Source: an uncultured Clostridia bacterium (lineage in GTDB: Bacteria > Bacillota > Clostridia > Oscillospirales > Ruminococcaceae). Taken from it: DNA of 41,195 bases. Location of the stretch: contig CALWZE010000037.1 in NCBI GenBank assembly GCA_944385925.1, positions 1 to 41,195 on the forward strand. Direction: 5' to 3'. A model generated the notes under the pieces. The model did no database searches, was not told the DNA's origin, and worked only from the letters and a program-made list of their open reading frames with translations. The position numbers and the translations under genes were made by a program. This document shows, piece by piece, positions 17,606 through 25,752 of this stretch; position 1 is the first letter of the stretch; the number at the start of each line of letters is the position of its first letter.

Positions 17606-18094
17606 TTATATCTGGTCATTGAATTTGTAGCCCACACCCCATATTGTCAGAATATACTGCGGCTCATCCGGATTGGGTTCAATTTTGCGGCGCAGTTTTC
17701 GGATAAAAGCCATAATATTGCTGTCGGTTGTAAAGTAATCTTCCGACCAGATCGCCTGATAGATTTGTTCTTTCGTAAAAACTTCTCCTCGATTTCGTGC
17801 CAGGAAATAAAGAATATCAAATTCTTTTGGTGTAAGCTGCACCTCTCTGCCCGCCAGTGTAACACGGCGACATTTTGGCCGAATCACCAGTTCTCCGCAG
17901 CTCAATCCCTCTTCCCAAATCATCATCTCCGGATTTTCCTGCAATTCAAGCATCATTGCATCGGCCTGTCCCAACAGCAGCGCTTCCAATCCGTGATTGA
18001 ACTCAGCCGCGGCTTCTGCTTTCTCTTTTTGCAGGCATTCCCTTAAAATACGCAGTGTGGAGGCGTCCAGAGCGACATAATTAATTTTTTTCAT
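17606..18094 (-). CDS. OmpR-type winged-helix regulator with a shortened receiver-like N-terminus
   Basis: 162 residues. The C-terminal half (about 66-162) is a complete OmpR/PhoB effector domain: LTPKEFDILYFLARNRGEVF, SNIMAFIRKLRRKIEP as recognition helix, and TIWGVGYKF as the wing. The N-terminal ~60 residues (INYVALDASTLRILRECLQ, ADAMMLELQ) resemble the first beta-alpha-beta units of a response-regulator receiver, but the remainder of a normal 120-residue receiver is missing. At the expected phospho-aspartate position the residue is Glu or Leu. No histidine kinase is nearby. It may therefore act without phosphorylation. The GTG at 18109 overlaps the ATPase stop, but AAGGAGG places the start at ATG 18094; the ribosome-binding site overlaps the upstream stop codon, so translation is coupled. 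Probable regulator of both ATPases. Confidence 0.85.
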   Translation of the reverse strand: MKKINYVALDASTLRILRECLQKEKAEAAAEFNHGLEALLLGQADAMMLELQENPEMMIWEEGLSCGELVIRPKCRRVTLAGREVQLTPKEFDILYFLARNRGEVFTKEQIYQAIWSEDYFTTDSNIMAFIRKLRRKIEPNPDEPQYILTIWGVGYKFNDQI

Positions 18095-18105
18095 TCGCCC
18101 CTCCT

Positions 18106-20769
18106 TCACAGCAAATCTTTATATTTATGAATATACCACCGCTTGGCTACGGTCACAAGCAGCATATAGGAAGCAACGGCGGCGAAAAGGAATACGAAAT
18201 AGATTGCAGGCAGCGGCGCCAACCCAAGCTTCTGGGCTGCGGGGGTGAAAACGACTGCCGTCAGTACAATAAGGCCTGCAGAGGTCACCGCCCAAACCAT
18301 ACCTGAAGCACGGCTTTGCACAAAGGGAATTTTGGCAGTGCGCAACATATGCAAAATCAGGACCTGCGTCCATAGAGATTCCAAAAACCATCCGGTATGG
18401 AAAAGCACCGCAAACTGTTCCTGCAATGGCGCGGAAAGCGAATAATAGTTTCCGCCGGTAATCGCGGGACAAAGCAGAAAGAACAGAAACGCAAAGGTCA
18501 AGAGGTCAAAAAATGTACTTAACGGCCCGAAAAAGCGCATAAATCTCCCAAGCGTTTTGCCGGACCAGCTGATTGGTTTACATAGGATCTCCGCGTCAAC
18601 CCTGTCCCAGGGAATTGTCATGCACAGAATATCGTATAGCAGATTGAGCAGAAGCAACTGCACTGCCGTCATTGGCAGGAAGGGCAAAAAAACGCTTGCA
18701 ACCAACACGGCAATAATATTTCCAAAATTCGAAGAAGCGGTGATGCGGACATATTTGGACATGTTGGCAAATGCGCTTCGCCCTTCCAGTATTCCCTGCT
18801 CCAGCACGTTCAGATCTTTTTTCAGCAAAATCACGTCTGCCGCCTCTTTGGCAGCTTCGGCGGCTGTGTCAACTGAAATGCCGACATCTGCCGCCGCCAT
18901 TGCCGCAATATCGTTCATGCCGTCGCCGAGAAATCCAACTGTATGGCCATTTTGATGCAGCTGCTGCACAATCGCAGCTTTCTGTTGCGGTGTCAGTTCC
19001 GCAAAGACAGCAGTGCGTTCAATGGCAAGCATCCGCTCATCCGGTGACAGAGATTCCAGCTGATTACCCGTCAATGTACTGTCTGTAGGAATCCCCAGCC
19101 TTCTGCATATCGAAAGAGTAACGCTCAGTTCATCACCGGTCAGAACACGGGGCTGCACTTTGAGCAGGCGTAGTTTTTCCAAAGCCGCAGACGCTGAGCG
19201 CTTGGGTGCATCGAAAAAGGCAAGATATCCGATTAAGGTCAGTTCATGCTCATCTTCCGGCTCAAGTTTCTCGGCCTGCTGCATCTGCTTGACGGCGACC
19301 GCAAGCACCTTCATCCCGTCCTCAGTCATTTCGCCCACTATGGCCTGAACACTGGAGGTATCCCCGGGATCGACCGGGACTGACTGGCCGCCGCAGCGCA
19401 CAAAGCTGCATCGCCCATACACCGACTGCACACTGCCCTTTGTAATCAGCCATCTGTTTCCCGTCTTGTCCCTTACCAGAACGCTTGCGCATTTTCGCAC
19501 GTAATCAAACGGAAGCTCGTCCAATTTTTCCCATTCGTCCGAAACCGCGGAAAAATGTGCGCAGGTTGATGGCTGCGTGGCGCTTTTAAGAATTGTGCCA
19601 TCCAAATGACTGCCAAGACCGGAATGATACAGGCTATTCAAATAGGCGGCGTCTAAAACCTTTCCGCTTTCGTTCCCGAATAGGTCCATAAAGTATTCCA
19701 GAACCAGTTCGTCGCCGGTCAGCGTTCCGGTTTTGTCCAGGCAAAGGAGATCCATGCCGCCGAAGCTCTGCATGGCATTGATATTTTTGACAATTGTCTG
19801 TTTTTTTCCCATCGCCGCACTGCCTTTGGCAAGGCAGGCATTGATTACCATCGGCAAAAGTTCCGGCGTAAGCCCAACCGCCACAGAAAGCGAAAACAGA
19901 AACGCTGTCATCCAGTCGCCTTTTGTGATTCCGCTTGCGAGAAAAACAAGCGGCACAAGCGCAGTCATAAAGCGTACCAGTACCTTTGCAATAGAATCGG
20001 CGCCTGCATCAAAGCCACGCTTTTTTAAGCGAATTGCCGCCAGGCATTCGCCATACACCGTTTGCTGGCCGACAGCCAGCACGACTCCTTTGCCGTTTCC
20101 GCCAATTACACTGCTTCCCATAAAAAGCAGATTGCTGAACCCGGTCAGCGGCAGGCGATCACCCTCCTGTACAGTGTCAACCTTCTTTTCCAGTACTGTG
20201 CTCTCGCCTGTAAGCAAGGACTGAGAAACAAAGAGATTGTCCGCCTGCACGATCCGCAGATCGGCCGGAATCCTGTCTCCGGGCATCACCTGCACCTGGT
20301 CTCCGACAACCAGATCCTGCGCCGGCACCCGGCACAGTTCGCCGCCACGCAGAACCAATACCTCCGCGTCGATCTGCCGCATAAGGCCAGCCGCCGTGCG
20401 GCTGGCCTTTCGCTCCTGTAAAAGGCGAATTCCCCCACTGATCAGCAGCATAGCCAGAATAATACCGACGGAACCGGCATTCAAATGAGAATCACTGTAA
20501 AGTAAATTATCTGCTGCAAAAGAGACGCATGCCAACACAAACAGCACTATGCTGAAGGGATTGACAAAAGCGCGCTTAATATCTGAAAAGAAATTTGGTT
20601 TAGAATCGCCTTCCAGACAGTTCGCACCATATTGCCGGCGCATTTGAGACACGCGCTCTTCGCCGAATCCCTCTGACGGCAGATTCATTTCCTGATAAAG
20701 GAAGCCGGCATCCCTGCAAGCATATCGCCGAAGCCTGTCATAGGGAACTTCGGTATGCCGATCTTTCAT
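18106..20769 (-). CDS. mgtA: Magnesium-translocating P-type ATPase (MgtA type), copy 2
   Basis: 887 residues, a diverged paralogue of the ATPase at 14304-17069. Visible features: AFVNPFSIVLFVLACVSFAA; actuator TGES in LLTGESTVLEKK; AVGLTPELLPMVINACLAKG; the phosphorylation site CLDKTGTLTGDE; the hinge FLGDGMNDIAAMAAADVGIS; and six C-terminal helices with IPFVQSRASGM. All catalytic motifs are intact. Start at ATG 20769 is set by AGGAGG eight bases upstream; a GTG ten codons earlier lies before that site. It is the first gene of an operon with the winged-helix regulator. Two MgtA-type pumps side by side may differ in affinity, inducing signal or ion (for example Mg2+ versus Ni2+/Co2+), which sequence alone does not tell. 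Confidence 0.9.
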   Translation of the reverse strand: MKDRHTEVPYDRLRRYACRDAGFLYQEMNLPSEGFGEERVSQMRRQYGANCLEGDSKPNFFSDIKRAFVNPFSIVLFVLACVSFAADNLLYSDSHLNAGSVGIILAMLLISGGIRLLQERKASRTAAGLMRQIDAEVLVLRGGELCRVPAQDLVVGDQVQVMPGDRIPADLRIVQADNLFVSQSLLTGESTVLEKKVDTVQEGDRLPLTGFSNLLFMGSSVIGGNGKGVVLAVGQQTVYGECLAAIRLKKRGFDAGADSIAKVLVRFMTALVPLVFLASGITKGDWMTAFLFSLSVAVGLTPELLPMVINACLAKGSAAMGKKQTIVKNINAMQSFGGMDLLCLDKTGTLTGDELVLEYFMDLFGNESGKVLDAAYLNSLYHSGLGSHLDGTILKSATQPSTCAHFSAVSDEWEKLDELPFDYVRKCASVLVRDKTGNRWLITKGSVQSVYGRCSFVRCGGQSVPVDPGDTSSVQAIVGEMTEDGMKVLAVAVKQMQQAEKLEPEDEHELTLIGYLAFFDAPKRSASAALEKLRLLKVQPRVLTGDELSVTLSICRRLGIPTDSTLTGNQLESLSPDERMLAIERTAVFAELTPQQKAAIVQQLHQNGHTVGFLGDGMNDIAAMAAADVGISVDTAAEAAKEAADVILLKKDLNVLEQGILEGRSAFANMSKYVRITASSNFGNIIAVLVASVFLPFLPMTAVQLLLLNLLYDILCMTIPWDRVDAEILCKPISWSGKTLGRFMRFFGPLSTFFDLLTFAFLFFLLCPAITGGNYYSLSAPLQEQFAVLFHTGWFLESLWTQVLILHMLRTAKIPFVQSRASGMVWAVTSAGLIVLTAVVFTPAAQKLGLAPLPAIYFVFLFAAVASYMLLVTVAKRWYIHKYKDLL

Positions 20770-20810
20770 CTGAAAGCCCTCCTGACCAATAAATCTCACA
20801 ACAGCATTTT

Positions 20811-20865
20811 ATCATAGAAAGGCGCCCTTGCGTTTGATTCAAATCATGCGATTTTCTTGCTTTTC
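20811..20865 (-). promoter_or_regulatory. Promoter and operator-like repeats of ATPase copy 2
   Basis: A -10-like TATGAT lies at 20816-20811 on the minus strand, identical to the hexamer at the other ATPase promoter. Upstream, plus-strand 20844-20854 (TCATGCGATTT) and 20855-20865 (TCTTGCTTTTC) are adjacent 11-bp units matching TCTTGCGATTT at 10 and 8 positions, and 20826-20836 is a third weaker match. The 14 bases TGCGATTTTCTTGC (20847-20860) are identical to 17289-17302. Confidence 0.5.
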
Positions 20866-20955
20866 CGTTTCTTCGCGTACATTCACATAATCAATTGCTG
20901 CCGTTAATTGTTTCTTTTGAGCTGATGACACGAATCGCCAGAACAGGAAAGCTCC

Positions 20956-21013
20956 ACAGGAGGCCCGCCGTTTCACCTTTCGCCGCGAAAGCGAATGACA
21001 GCCGTCCCCCTGT
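20956..21013. other. Unexplained hairpin-rich element
   Basis: ACAGGAGG (20956-20963) can pair with CCCCCTGT (21006-21013) with one G.U on the minus-strand RNA, and a perfect CTTTCG/CGAAAG hairpin lies inside (20977-20991). It sits just upstream of the arsR -35 box and in the long leader side of ATPase copy 2. On the minus strand one frame is open (encoding SFAFAAKGETAG among others) but lacks a start and ribosome-binding site. It may be a dispersed repeat or a small RNA. Confidence 0.3.
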
Positions 21014-21018
21014 AGTTA

Positions 21019-21069
21019 TTGACAAGCAAGCCTTTTTTGTATATACTCATAACATCAAAAGTTTTTGAT
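21019..21069 (+). promoter_or_regulatory. arsR promoter and first ArsR-type operator
   Basis: TTGACA (21019-21024), a 17-base spacer and TATACT (21042-21047) form a near-perfect sigma-A promoter. Directly downstream, at the expected transcription start, lies ATCAAAA-GT-TTTTGAT (21054-21069) with perfect 7-bp arms, the ATCAA...TTGAT form known for ArsR/SmtB operators. Binding here would block initiation, giving autorepression. Confidence 0.85.
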
Positions 21070-21082
21070 GTGAGGTGAGCGG

Positions 21083-21397
21083 ATGGGTCAACATCAGGAG
21101 GATGCCAAGGTATTTAAAGCGCTGTGTGATCCCAAGCGCCTTGCCATTCTTGAGCAATTGCGCAGCGGCGAAAAGTGCGCCTGCGTTTTGCAGGAACCGA
21201 TGGATTTGACGCAATCCGGGCTATCTTATCACATGAAAATCCTGTGCGATTCCGGTATTGTAACCAGTCGCCAGGAAGGCAAGTGGACATACTACCGGTT
21301 AAGTGCATCCGGGGGTGACTGGGCACTTATGCGGCTACAGGCTATTCTCACACCTGATACAAAACAAAATAACAGCTGTCTTTCCTGCGGCAGATAA
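21083..21397 (+). CDS. arsR: ArsR/SmtB-family metalloregulator
   Basis: 104 residues, a typical winged-helix dimeric repressor. The recognition region is DLTQSGLSYHMKILCDSGIV, and the wing is RQEGKWTYYRL. KCACVL in the position of the alpha-3 ELCVCDL motif supplies the CxC thiols that bind As(III) or a related thiophilic metal; two more cysteines lie at the C-terminal end (CLSCG). GAGG is seven bases before the ATG. It is the first gene of an operon with a permease and a CxxC redox protein, and operators lie both before it and between it and the permease. Inducer identity (arsenite, organoarsenical, antimonite) is not determined by sequence. Confidence 0.92.
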   Translation: MGQHQEDAKVFKALCDPKRLAILEQLRSGEKCACVLQEPMDLTQSGLSYHMKILCDSGIVTSRQEGKWTYYRLSASGGDWALMRLQAILTPDTKQNNSCLSCGR

Positions 21398-21422
21398 ACG
21401 CCATCAATTGATGGCGTTTATC
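21393..21422. repeat. 30-bp perfect palindrome at the end of arsR
   Basis: The 15-base arm GATAAACGCCATCAA (21393-21407) is followed immediately by its exact reverse complement (21408-21422). It overlaps the arsR stop codon. The centre is ATCAATTGAT, made of the same ATCAA/TTGAT half-sites as the ArsR operators but with no spacer. There is no T tract afterwards, so it is not a standard terminator. Confidence 0.85.
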
Positions 21423-21434
21423 TCGGCTCAACAC

Positions 21435-21450
21435 ATCAAGATTTTTTGAT
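21435..21450 (+). promoter_or_regulatory. Second ArsR-type operator, before the permease gene
   Basis: ATCAAGATTTTTTGAT matches the first operator at 14 of 16 positions and keeps the ATCAA and TTGAT half-sites. It lies 38 bases before the permease start codon. It suggests a second control point, or a cryptic internal promoter, for the permease and redox genes. Confidence 0.65.
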
Positions 21451-21488
21451 ATGATAAGCATTTTTTATTGTAAGTGAGGTTATTTGAC

Positions 21489-22490
21489 GTGGGCTTATGG
21501 GAATTCTTTCAAGATGAAATTTTGGGGATGAAATGGTTAAACAGATTGATTGGGAAGTTCCTGTCCTTGTTGGGGATTGACATAGGGGGCCGTTTTGGCG
21601 GCAGCATTCAGTTTTTCCTCTACGATGTGATTAAGATTACCGTTTTGCTCTGTCTGCTTATCTTCATCATTTCCTACATTCAAAGCTATTTTCCTCCGGA
21701 ACGCAGCAAGAAGATCCTGGGCCGCTTTCATGGGATAGGCGCAAACATCATTTCAGCTCTGCTCGGAACGGTGACGCCTTTCTGTTCCTGTTCTTCTATC
21801 CCTTTGTTTATCGGTTTCACCGGTGCGGGTCTTCCTTTGGGCGTTACTTTTTCCTTTTTAATCTCCTCTCCGATGGTGGATTTGGGCAGCCTCGTGCTTC
21901 TTATGAGTATCTTTGGTGCAAAAGTCGCGTTGATTTACGTGCTGGTTGGCTTGATTATCGCAATTGCAGGCGGCACGATCATCGAAAAACTGCACATGGA
22001 AAAATATGTAGAGGACTATATTCTTACCGCAGGAAACGTGGACATAGATTCTCCCTCTCTGACCAGATCGGAACGTCTGAAATATGCAAAAGAGCAGGTT
22101 TTTTCCACCTTCAAAAAGGTATTCCCCTATATCCTAGTGGGCGTGGGAATCGGCGCGGTCATTCATAATTGGATACCGGAACGATGGATCGAGACTATTT
22201 TAGGCAGCAGCAACCCCTTTGGCGTGATCTTGGCAACCCTTGTGGGGGTTCCCATGTACGCGGATATTTTCGGCACGATCCCGGTAGCTGAAGCACTGCT
22301 TGCAAAGGGCGCGCAGCTTGGCACGATCCTCGCTTTCATGATGGCTGTCACGACGCTGAGCCTGCCTTCCATGATTATGCTGCGCAAGGCCGTCAAGCCG
22401 AAACTGCTGGCTTTGTTTATCGGCATCTGCACAGGCGGCATCATTCTGGTGGGCTACCTGTTCAATATATTTCAATTTCTTTTTATTTAA
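21489..22490 (+). CDS. ArsP/DUF318-family permease
   Basis: About 333 residues with eight or so membrane helices in two homologous halves. The family hallmark is TPFCSCSSIPLFIGFTGAGL followed by SFLISSPMVD in the first half, with VGVPMYADIFGTIPVAEALL in the second. COG0701 permeases include ArsP, which exports trivalent methylated or aromatic arsenicals; the paired cysteines in FCSCS match those implicated in arsenical binding. Start is chosen at GTG 21489, nine bases after GAGG; a GTG at 21474 would overlap that site. Its place between arsR and a thiol-redox protein supports a metalloid detoxification role. Exact substrate is uncertain. Confidence 0.87.
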   Translation: MGLWEFFQDEILGMKWLNRLIGKFLSLLGIDIGGRFGGSIQFFLYDVIKITVLLCLLIFIISYIQSYFPPERSKKILGRFHGIGANIISALLGTVTPFCSCSSIPLFIGFTGAGLPLGVTFSFLISSPMVDLGSLVLLMSIFGAKVALIYVLVGLIIAIAGGTIIEKLHMEKYVEDYILTAGNVDIDSPSLTRSERLKYAKEQVFSTFKKVFPYILVGVGIGAVIHNWIPERWIETILGSSNPFGVILATLVGVPMYADIFGTIPVAEALLAKGAQLGTILAFMMAVTTLSLPSMIMLRKAVKPKLLALFIGICTGGIILVGYLFNIFQFLFI

Positions 22491-22508
22491 TTTATGGAGG
22501 TATAAAAG

Positions 22509-22853
22509 ATGGGACTTTTCAAAAAGAACAATACTGAGGCCAAAACTTTCTGCTGCTGTGGCAGCTGCACGCCTGAGGCAATTGCTCAGGCACAGGCCGG
22601 GAAAAGTACAAGCGGCGTTATGGTGCTTGGTTCCGGCTGTGCTAAATGTAACGCTTTAGAACAGGTGGTTCGCGAAGCGCTTGCAGAACTGGGCATGGAA
22701 ACAGAGATTATTCACGTAACCGATTTCACCAAGATCGCCGCCTATGGCGTGATGACTACTCCTGCACTGGTCGTAGATGGTAAAGTCGTTTCCTATGGCA
22801 AAGTGCTAAAAAAGGATGAAGCAAAGGCGTTGATTCAAAAGGTTCGAGGGTAA
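22509..22853 (+). CDS. Thioredoxin-fold small redox protein with Cys-rich N-terminus
   Basis: 114 residues. Residues about 37-114 match the MTH895/TM0996 family of small thioredoxin-like proteins: GSGCAKCNALEQVVREAL with the redox-active CxxC, and the cis-proline region MTTPALVVDGKVVSYGKV. The N-terminus has an unusual CCCGSC cluster (residues 15-20) preceding the fold, a possible extra metalloid or metal ligand site. GGAGG precedes the ATG, 18 bases after the permease stop. Proteins of this kind often sit beside DUF318 permeases; here it probably hands metalloid to, or maintains thiols of, the permease. That partnership is inferred from position. Confidence 0.87.
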   Translation: MGLFKKNNTEAKTFCCCGSCTPEAIAQAQAGKSTSGVMVLGSGCAKCNALEQVVREALAELGMETEIIHVTDFTKIAAYGVMTTPALVVDGKVVSYGKVLKKDEAKALIQKVRG

Positions 22854-23048
22854 CTCAGTTAAATATTTTTGCTCATGTGTGTTCATAGTGTCAAACGTGG
22901 TCGTTATACTGCTCGCGTACGTGTATTTAACCTTTTAAATGTGAAGGAAAATCTGCGTCCAGCCAGTTTTCTGCATTATTTATTGCGGATATGAGATATA
23001 AACAAAGAATGGTTTTATAAGCAGCGCAAGCGAAAAGAGCGCATGGAT
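22854..23048. other. Spacer after the arsenic-type operon
   Basis: AT-rich sequence with only tiny open frames. No recognised element is seen before the terminator that follows. Confidence 0.4.
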
Positions 23049-23086
23049 ACAAAAGGAGACTGTGTTGTTGCACAGTCTCCTTTTGT
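23049..23086 (+). terminator. Terminator of the arsR operon (bidirectional shape)
   Basis: A perfect 16-bp stem (23049-23064 with 23071-23086) with TTGTTG loop, A-rich on the 5' side and T-rich on the 3' side, so it could work in both directions. It lies about 200 bases behind the redox gene. Confidence 0.8.
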
Positions 23087-23202
23087 AATTGAACACACGG
23101 ATTTTGTTCCGACTTTTTTGACTTTTCTGATTATTTCAAATTGCAAGGCGAGTCCGCCTTCTTCCGAGCTCTGTCAGGATATTTTTCATCCACTACATAC
23201 AG

Positions 23203-23235
23203 TTGAGCCTCCTGCAAGATTTGCAGAAGGCTCAA
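23203..23235. terminator. Inverted repeat between converging units
   Basis: A 15-bp stem with one C.A mismatch (23203-23217 with 23221-23235) closes a GAT loop. Neither strand has a strong T tract right after it. It lies about 100 bases past the nrdJ stop and may serve as its terminator. Confidence 0.4.
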
Positions 23236-23328
23236 ATTTGATTCCAGAAGTTTATAAATCAGTTAAGTATAAGCGAAGCCAAAATGCAAAGAGGATAAAA
23301 ATTTACAGTCTCTCTTTCCGCTTACTTT

Positions 23329-25641
23329 TTAGCCGCACTTGGAAAACCCGCAGGAACGGCAGATAACGCATCCGCCCTCATGTTCAACCGGACTGCCGCA
23401 TTCCGGGCAGCTGTGGATTTCACCGGCAGTGGCAGGAATTTTGACTTCCTCTTTTTTCTTTTTCTGCACAGGATCCGTGCAGAAAGGTTCCGGCGTCGCA
23501 TGGCCGTTATTCTTCTCGCTCTCAATAAACTTGGAGACCTTCATAATGACCTTGGCAATCGCGTCCGGACAGGAAGTGCAGCTCATCCCCTGCTGGCGGA
23601 TTGTTGACGGGCAGCGAATTCCCTTGAGCTGATCGTAAACTTCGCTGACCGAAATGCCGCTGCGAAGTGCAATCGAGGCAAGACGCGCTGTCGCCTCGCT
23701 CTGGCTTGGGCAGCCGCCGGCCTTACCCGTGCTGGTAAAGACTTCGCAGATGCCGTTTTCGTCGTAGTTTGCGGTAATATAGAGCGTTCCGCAGCCGATT
23801 TTCATCTTTTCGGTAAATCCGCGGGTGATTGCGGGACGCGGACGCGGCTCAATCGCACCATAAGGCGCTGTGGGTGCCGAAACGGGCGCGGCAGGCTGCT
23901 GCGGCTGCGCGTTTTTTCCTTTTACCTCGCCGATGTTGAGCACCTGCATGTCGCGGCTTCCGTCACGATATATGGTCACGCCCTTGCAGCCTTCCTTATA
24001 GGCAAGCATGTATACCTCGCGAACCTCTTCGCGCGTCGCAGTCCGCGGGAAGTTGACTGTCTTGGACACGGCATTATCCGTGTGCCGCTGAAATGCTGCC
24101 TGCATTTTTGTATGATAAGCCGGCTGTATATCATGAGCACAGACAAAGACACGGCGAATCTCTTCCGGCAGTTCCTCACAATGCGCAACCGTTCCCTCCC
24201 GCGCGATCTTTTTCATCAGCTCTTCGCTGTAAAGGCCGCGTTCTTTCAGCTTGCGCATCAAAATCGGGTTAACCTCGATCATCTCGGTGCCGTCCATAAT
24301 GTTTCGGATATAGACGTACGCAAACACCGGTTCGACGCCGGAGGAGCAACCGCCAATAATGGAAAGAGTCCCTGTCGGCGCAATGGTCGTGACAGTCGCG
24401 TTGCGCATCGGCTCCCCGTCTTTCAGTGTGCTGACCGAGAAAAGCGGGAATACGCCGCGCTTCTGCGCAAGACGCACGCTTGCCGCATGGCCGGTGCTGT
24501 TGATGAAAGACATGATCCGCTCAGCGAGCTGAACGCCCTGCTCGGAGTTATAGGGAATTCCCATCAAGAGCAGCGTATCCGCCCAGCCCATTACACCCAG
24601 ACCGATCTTTCGGGAAGCGCGGGTGACCTCAGCGATTTTCTCCAAAGGATAGTTGTTGATATCGATCACGTTATCCAGGAAGTGCACGGCGTCATCCACC
24701 GTCCGGCCAAGCAGCTCATAGTCAAAAGCATACCCGCCGTTTTCCGTCGGCTTAAGCATATTCACCAGGTTGATCGACCCGAGGTTGCAGCTCTCATAAG
24801 GCAGAAGCGGCTGCTCACCGCAGGGATTGGTGCTCTCAATTTCGCCCTGCGTGGGAATCACATTGTCACGGTTCAGCCTGTCCAGAAAAACGATGCCCGG
24901 CTCACCGTTGCGCCAAGCGGAATCGACGATCATGTCAAATACTTTTTCGGCGCTCAGATGACCGACAACCAGCTTGCTTTTGGGGTCGATCAAATCGTAA
25001 TCGCTGTGATTCTCAACCGCCTGCATGAAAGCCTCGGTGATCCCGACGCTTATATTAAAGTTTGTGATATCCGAATTATCCGCTTTGCAATTGATGAATT
25101 CAAGAATATCCGGGTGGTCAATGCGCAGAATTCCCATATTGGCGCCGCGGCGCGTGCCGCCCTGCTTGACCGCTTCGGTCGCGGTATTGAACACCTTCAT
25201 AAAGCTGACCGGTCCGCTTGCAACGCCGCCGGTTGATTTAACGGTCGCGCCCTTCTGCCGGATTCTGGAGAAGGAAAAACCTGTGCCGCCGCCGGACTTA
25301 TGAATCAGCGCGGCATTTTTGACCGAGTCAAAGATTGCCTCCATGCTGTCCTCAACCGGCAGCACAAAGCATGCGGAAAGCTGGCCGAGCGGACGACCTG
25401 CGTTCATAAGGGTCGGCGAGTTCGGCAAAAAGCGCAGACTTGTCATCAGATCATAAAAGCGATCGCTGGTTGCCCGAAGATCTGCGTTCTCGTCATAATT
25501 CTTATCGGCGGAGGCAACCGCATCCGCGACTCTGCGGAACATCTGCTCCACCGATTCAACCACATTTCCGTTTTCATCTTTCGCAAGATAGCGCTTATTC
25601 AAAACAGCAAGCGCATTTTTTCCAATATCCTTGATAGCCAT
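23329..25641 (-). CDS. nrdJ: Adenosylcobalamin-dependent (class II) ribonucleotide reductase
   Basis: 770 residues. It reduces ribonucleotides to deoxyribonucleotides using a radical generated from adenosylcobalamin, without oxygen or an R2 subunit. Signature sequences: NAGRPLGQLSACFVLPVEDS, GGGTGFSFSRIRQKGATV, KQGGTRRGANMGILRIDHPD, and STNPCGEQPLLPYESCNLGS, which contains the active-site NxCxE. The C-terminus has zinc-type cysteines (CPECG, CRSCGFSKCG) that include the redox tail typical of the family. It appears monocistronic with its own promoter. No cobalamin riboswitch is visible in the short leader. GGGGGG precedes the ATG. Confidence 0.97.
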   Translation of the reverse strand: MAIKDIGKNALAVLNKRYLAKDENGNVVESVEQMFRRVADAVASADKNYDENADLRATSDRFYDLMTSLRFLPNSPTLMNAGRPLGQLSACFVLPVEDSMEAIFDSVKNAALIHKSGGGTGFSFSRIRQKGATVKSTGGVASGPVSFMKVFNTATEAVKQGGTRRGANMGILRIDHPDILEFINCKADNSDITNFNISVGITEAFMQAVENHSDYDLIDPKSKLVVGHLSAEKVFDMIVDSAWRNGEPGIVFLDRLNRDNVIPTQGEIESTNPCGEQPLLPYESCNLGSINLVNMLKPTENGGYAFDYELLGRTVDDAVHFLDNVIDINNYPLEKIAEVTRASRKIGLGVMGWADTLLLMGIPYNSEQGVQLAERIMSFINSTGHAASVRLAQKRGVFPLFSVSTLKDGEPMRNATVTTIAPTGTLSIIGGCSSGVEPVFAYVYIRNIMDGTEMIEVNPILMRKLKERGLYSEELMKKIAREGTVAHCEELPEEIRRVFVCAHDIQPAYHTKMQAAFQRHTDNAVSKTVNFPRTATREEVREVYMLAYKEGCKGVTIYRDGSRDMQVLNIGEVKGKNAQPQQPAAPVSAPTAPYGAIEPRPRPAITRGFTEKMKIGCGTLYITANYDENGICEVFTSTGKAGGCPSQSEATARLASIALRSGISVSEVYDQLKGIRCPSTIRQQGMSCTSCPDAIAKVIMKVSKFIESEKNNGHATPEPFCTDPVQKKKKEEVKIPATAGEIHSCPECGSPVEHEGGCVICRSCGFSKCG

Positions 25642-25675
25642 GAGCTTCCCCCCTCATTTTTTCCTAACGCAGTCT

Positions 25676-25704
25676 ATAATATCACCAGATATAGTGCTTT
25701 ACAA
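25676..25704 (-). promoter_or_regulatory. Probable nrdJ promoter
   Basis: On the minus strand TTGTAA (25704-25699) and TATTAT (25681-25676) are separated by 17 bases, about 35 bases before the nrdJ start. No NrdR box pair was recognised by eye. Confidence 0.5.
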
Positions 25705-25752
25705 GGGGGTAAACACTAAATTTTGCGCAGAATTATCCGCTGAAATTTTGTA

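Noticed and set aside
25642..25720. Cobalamin riboswitch before the B12-dependent nrdJ
   Set aside because: The leader after the predicted promoter is far too short and has no B12-box-like sequence.
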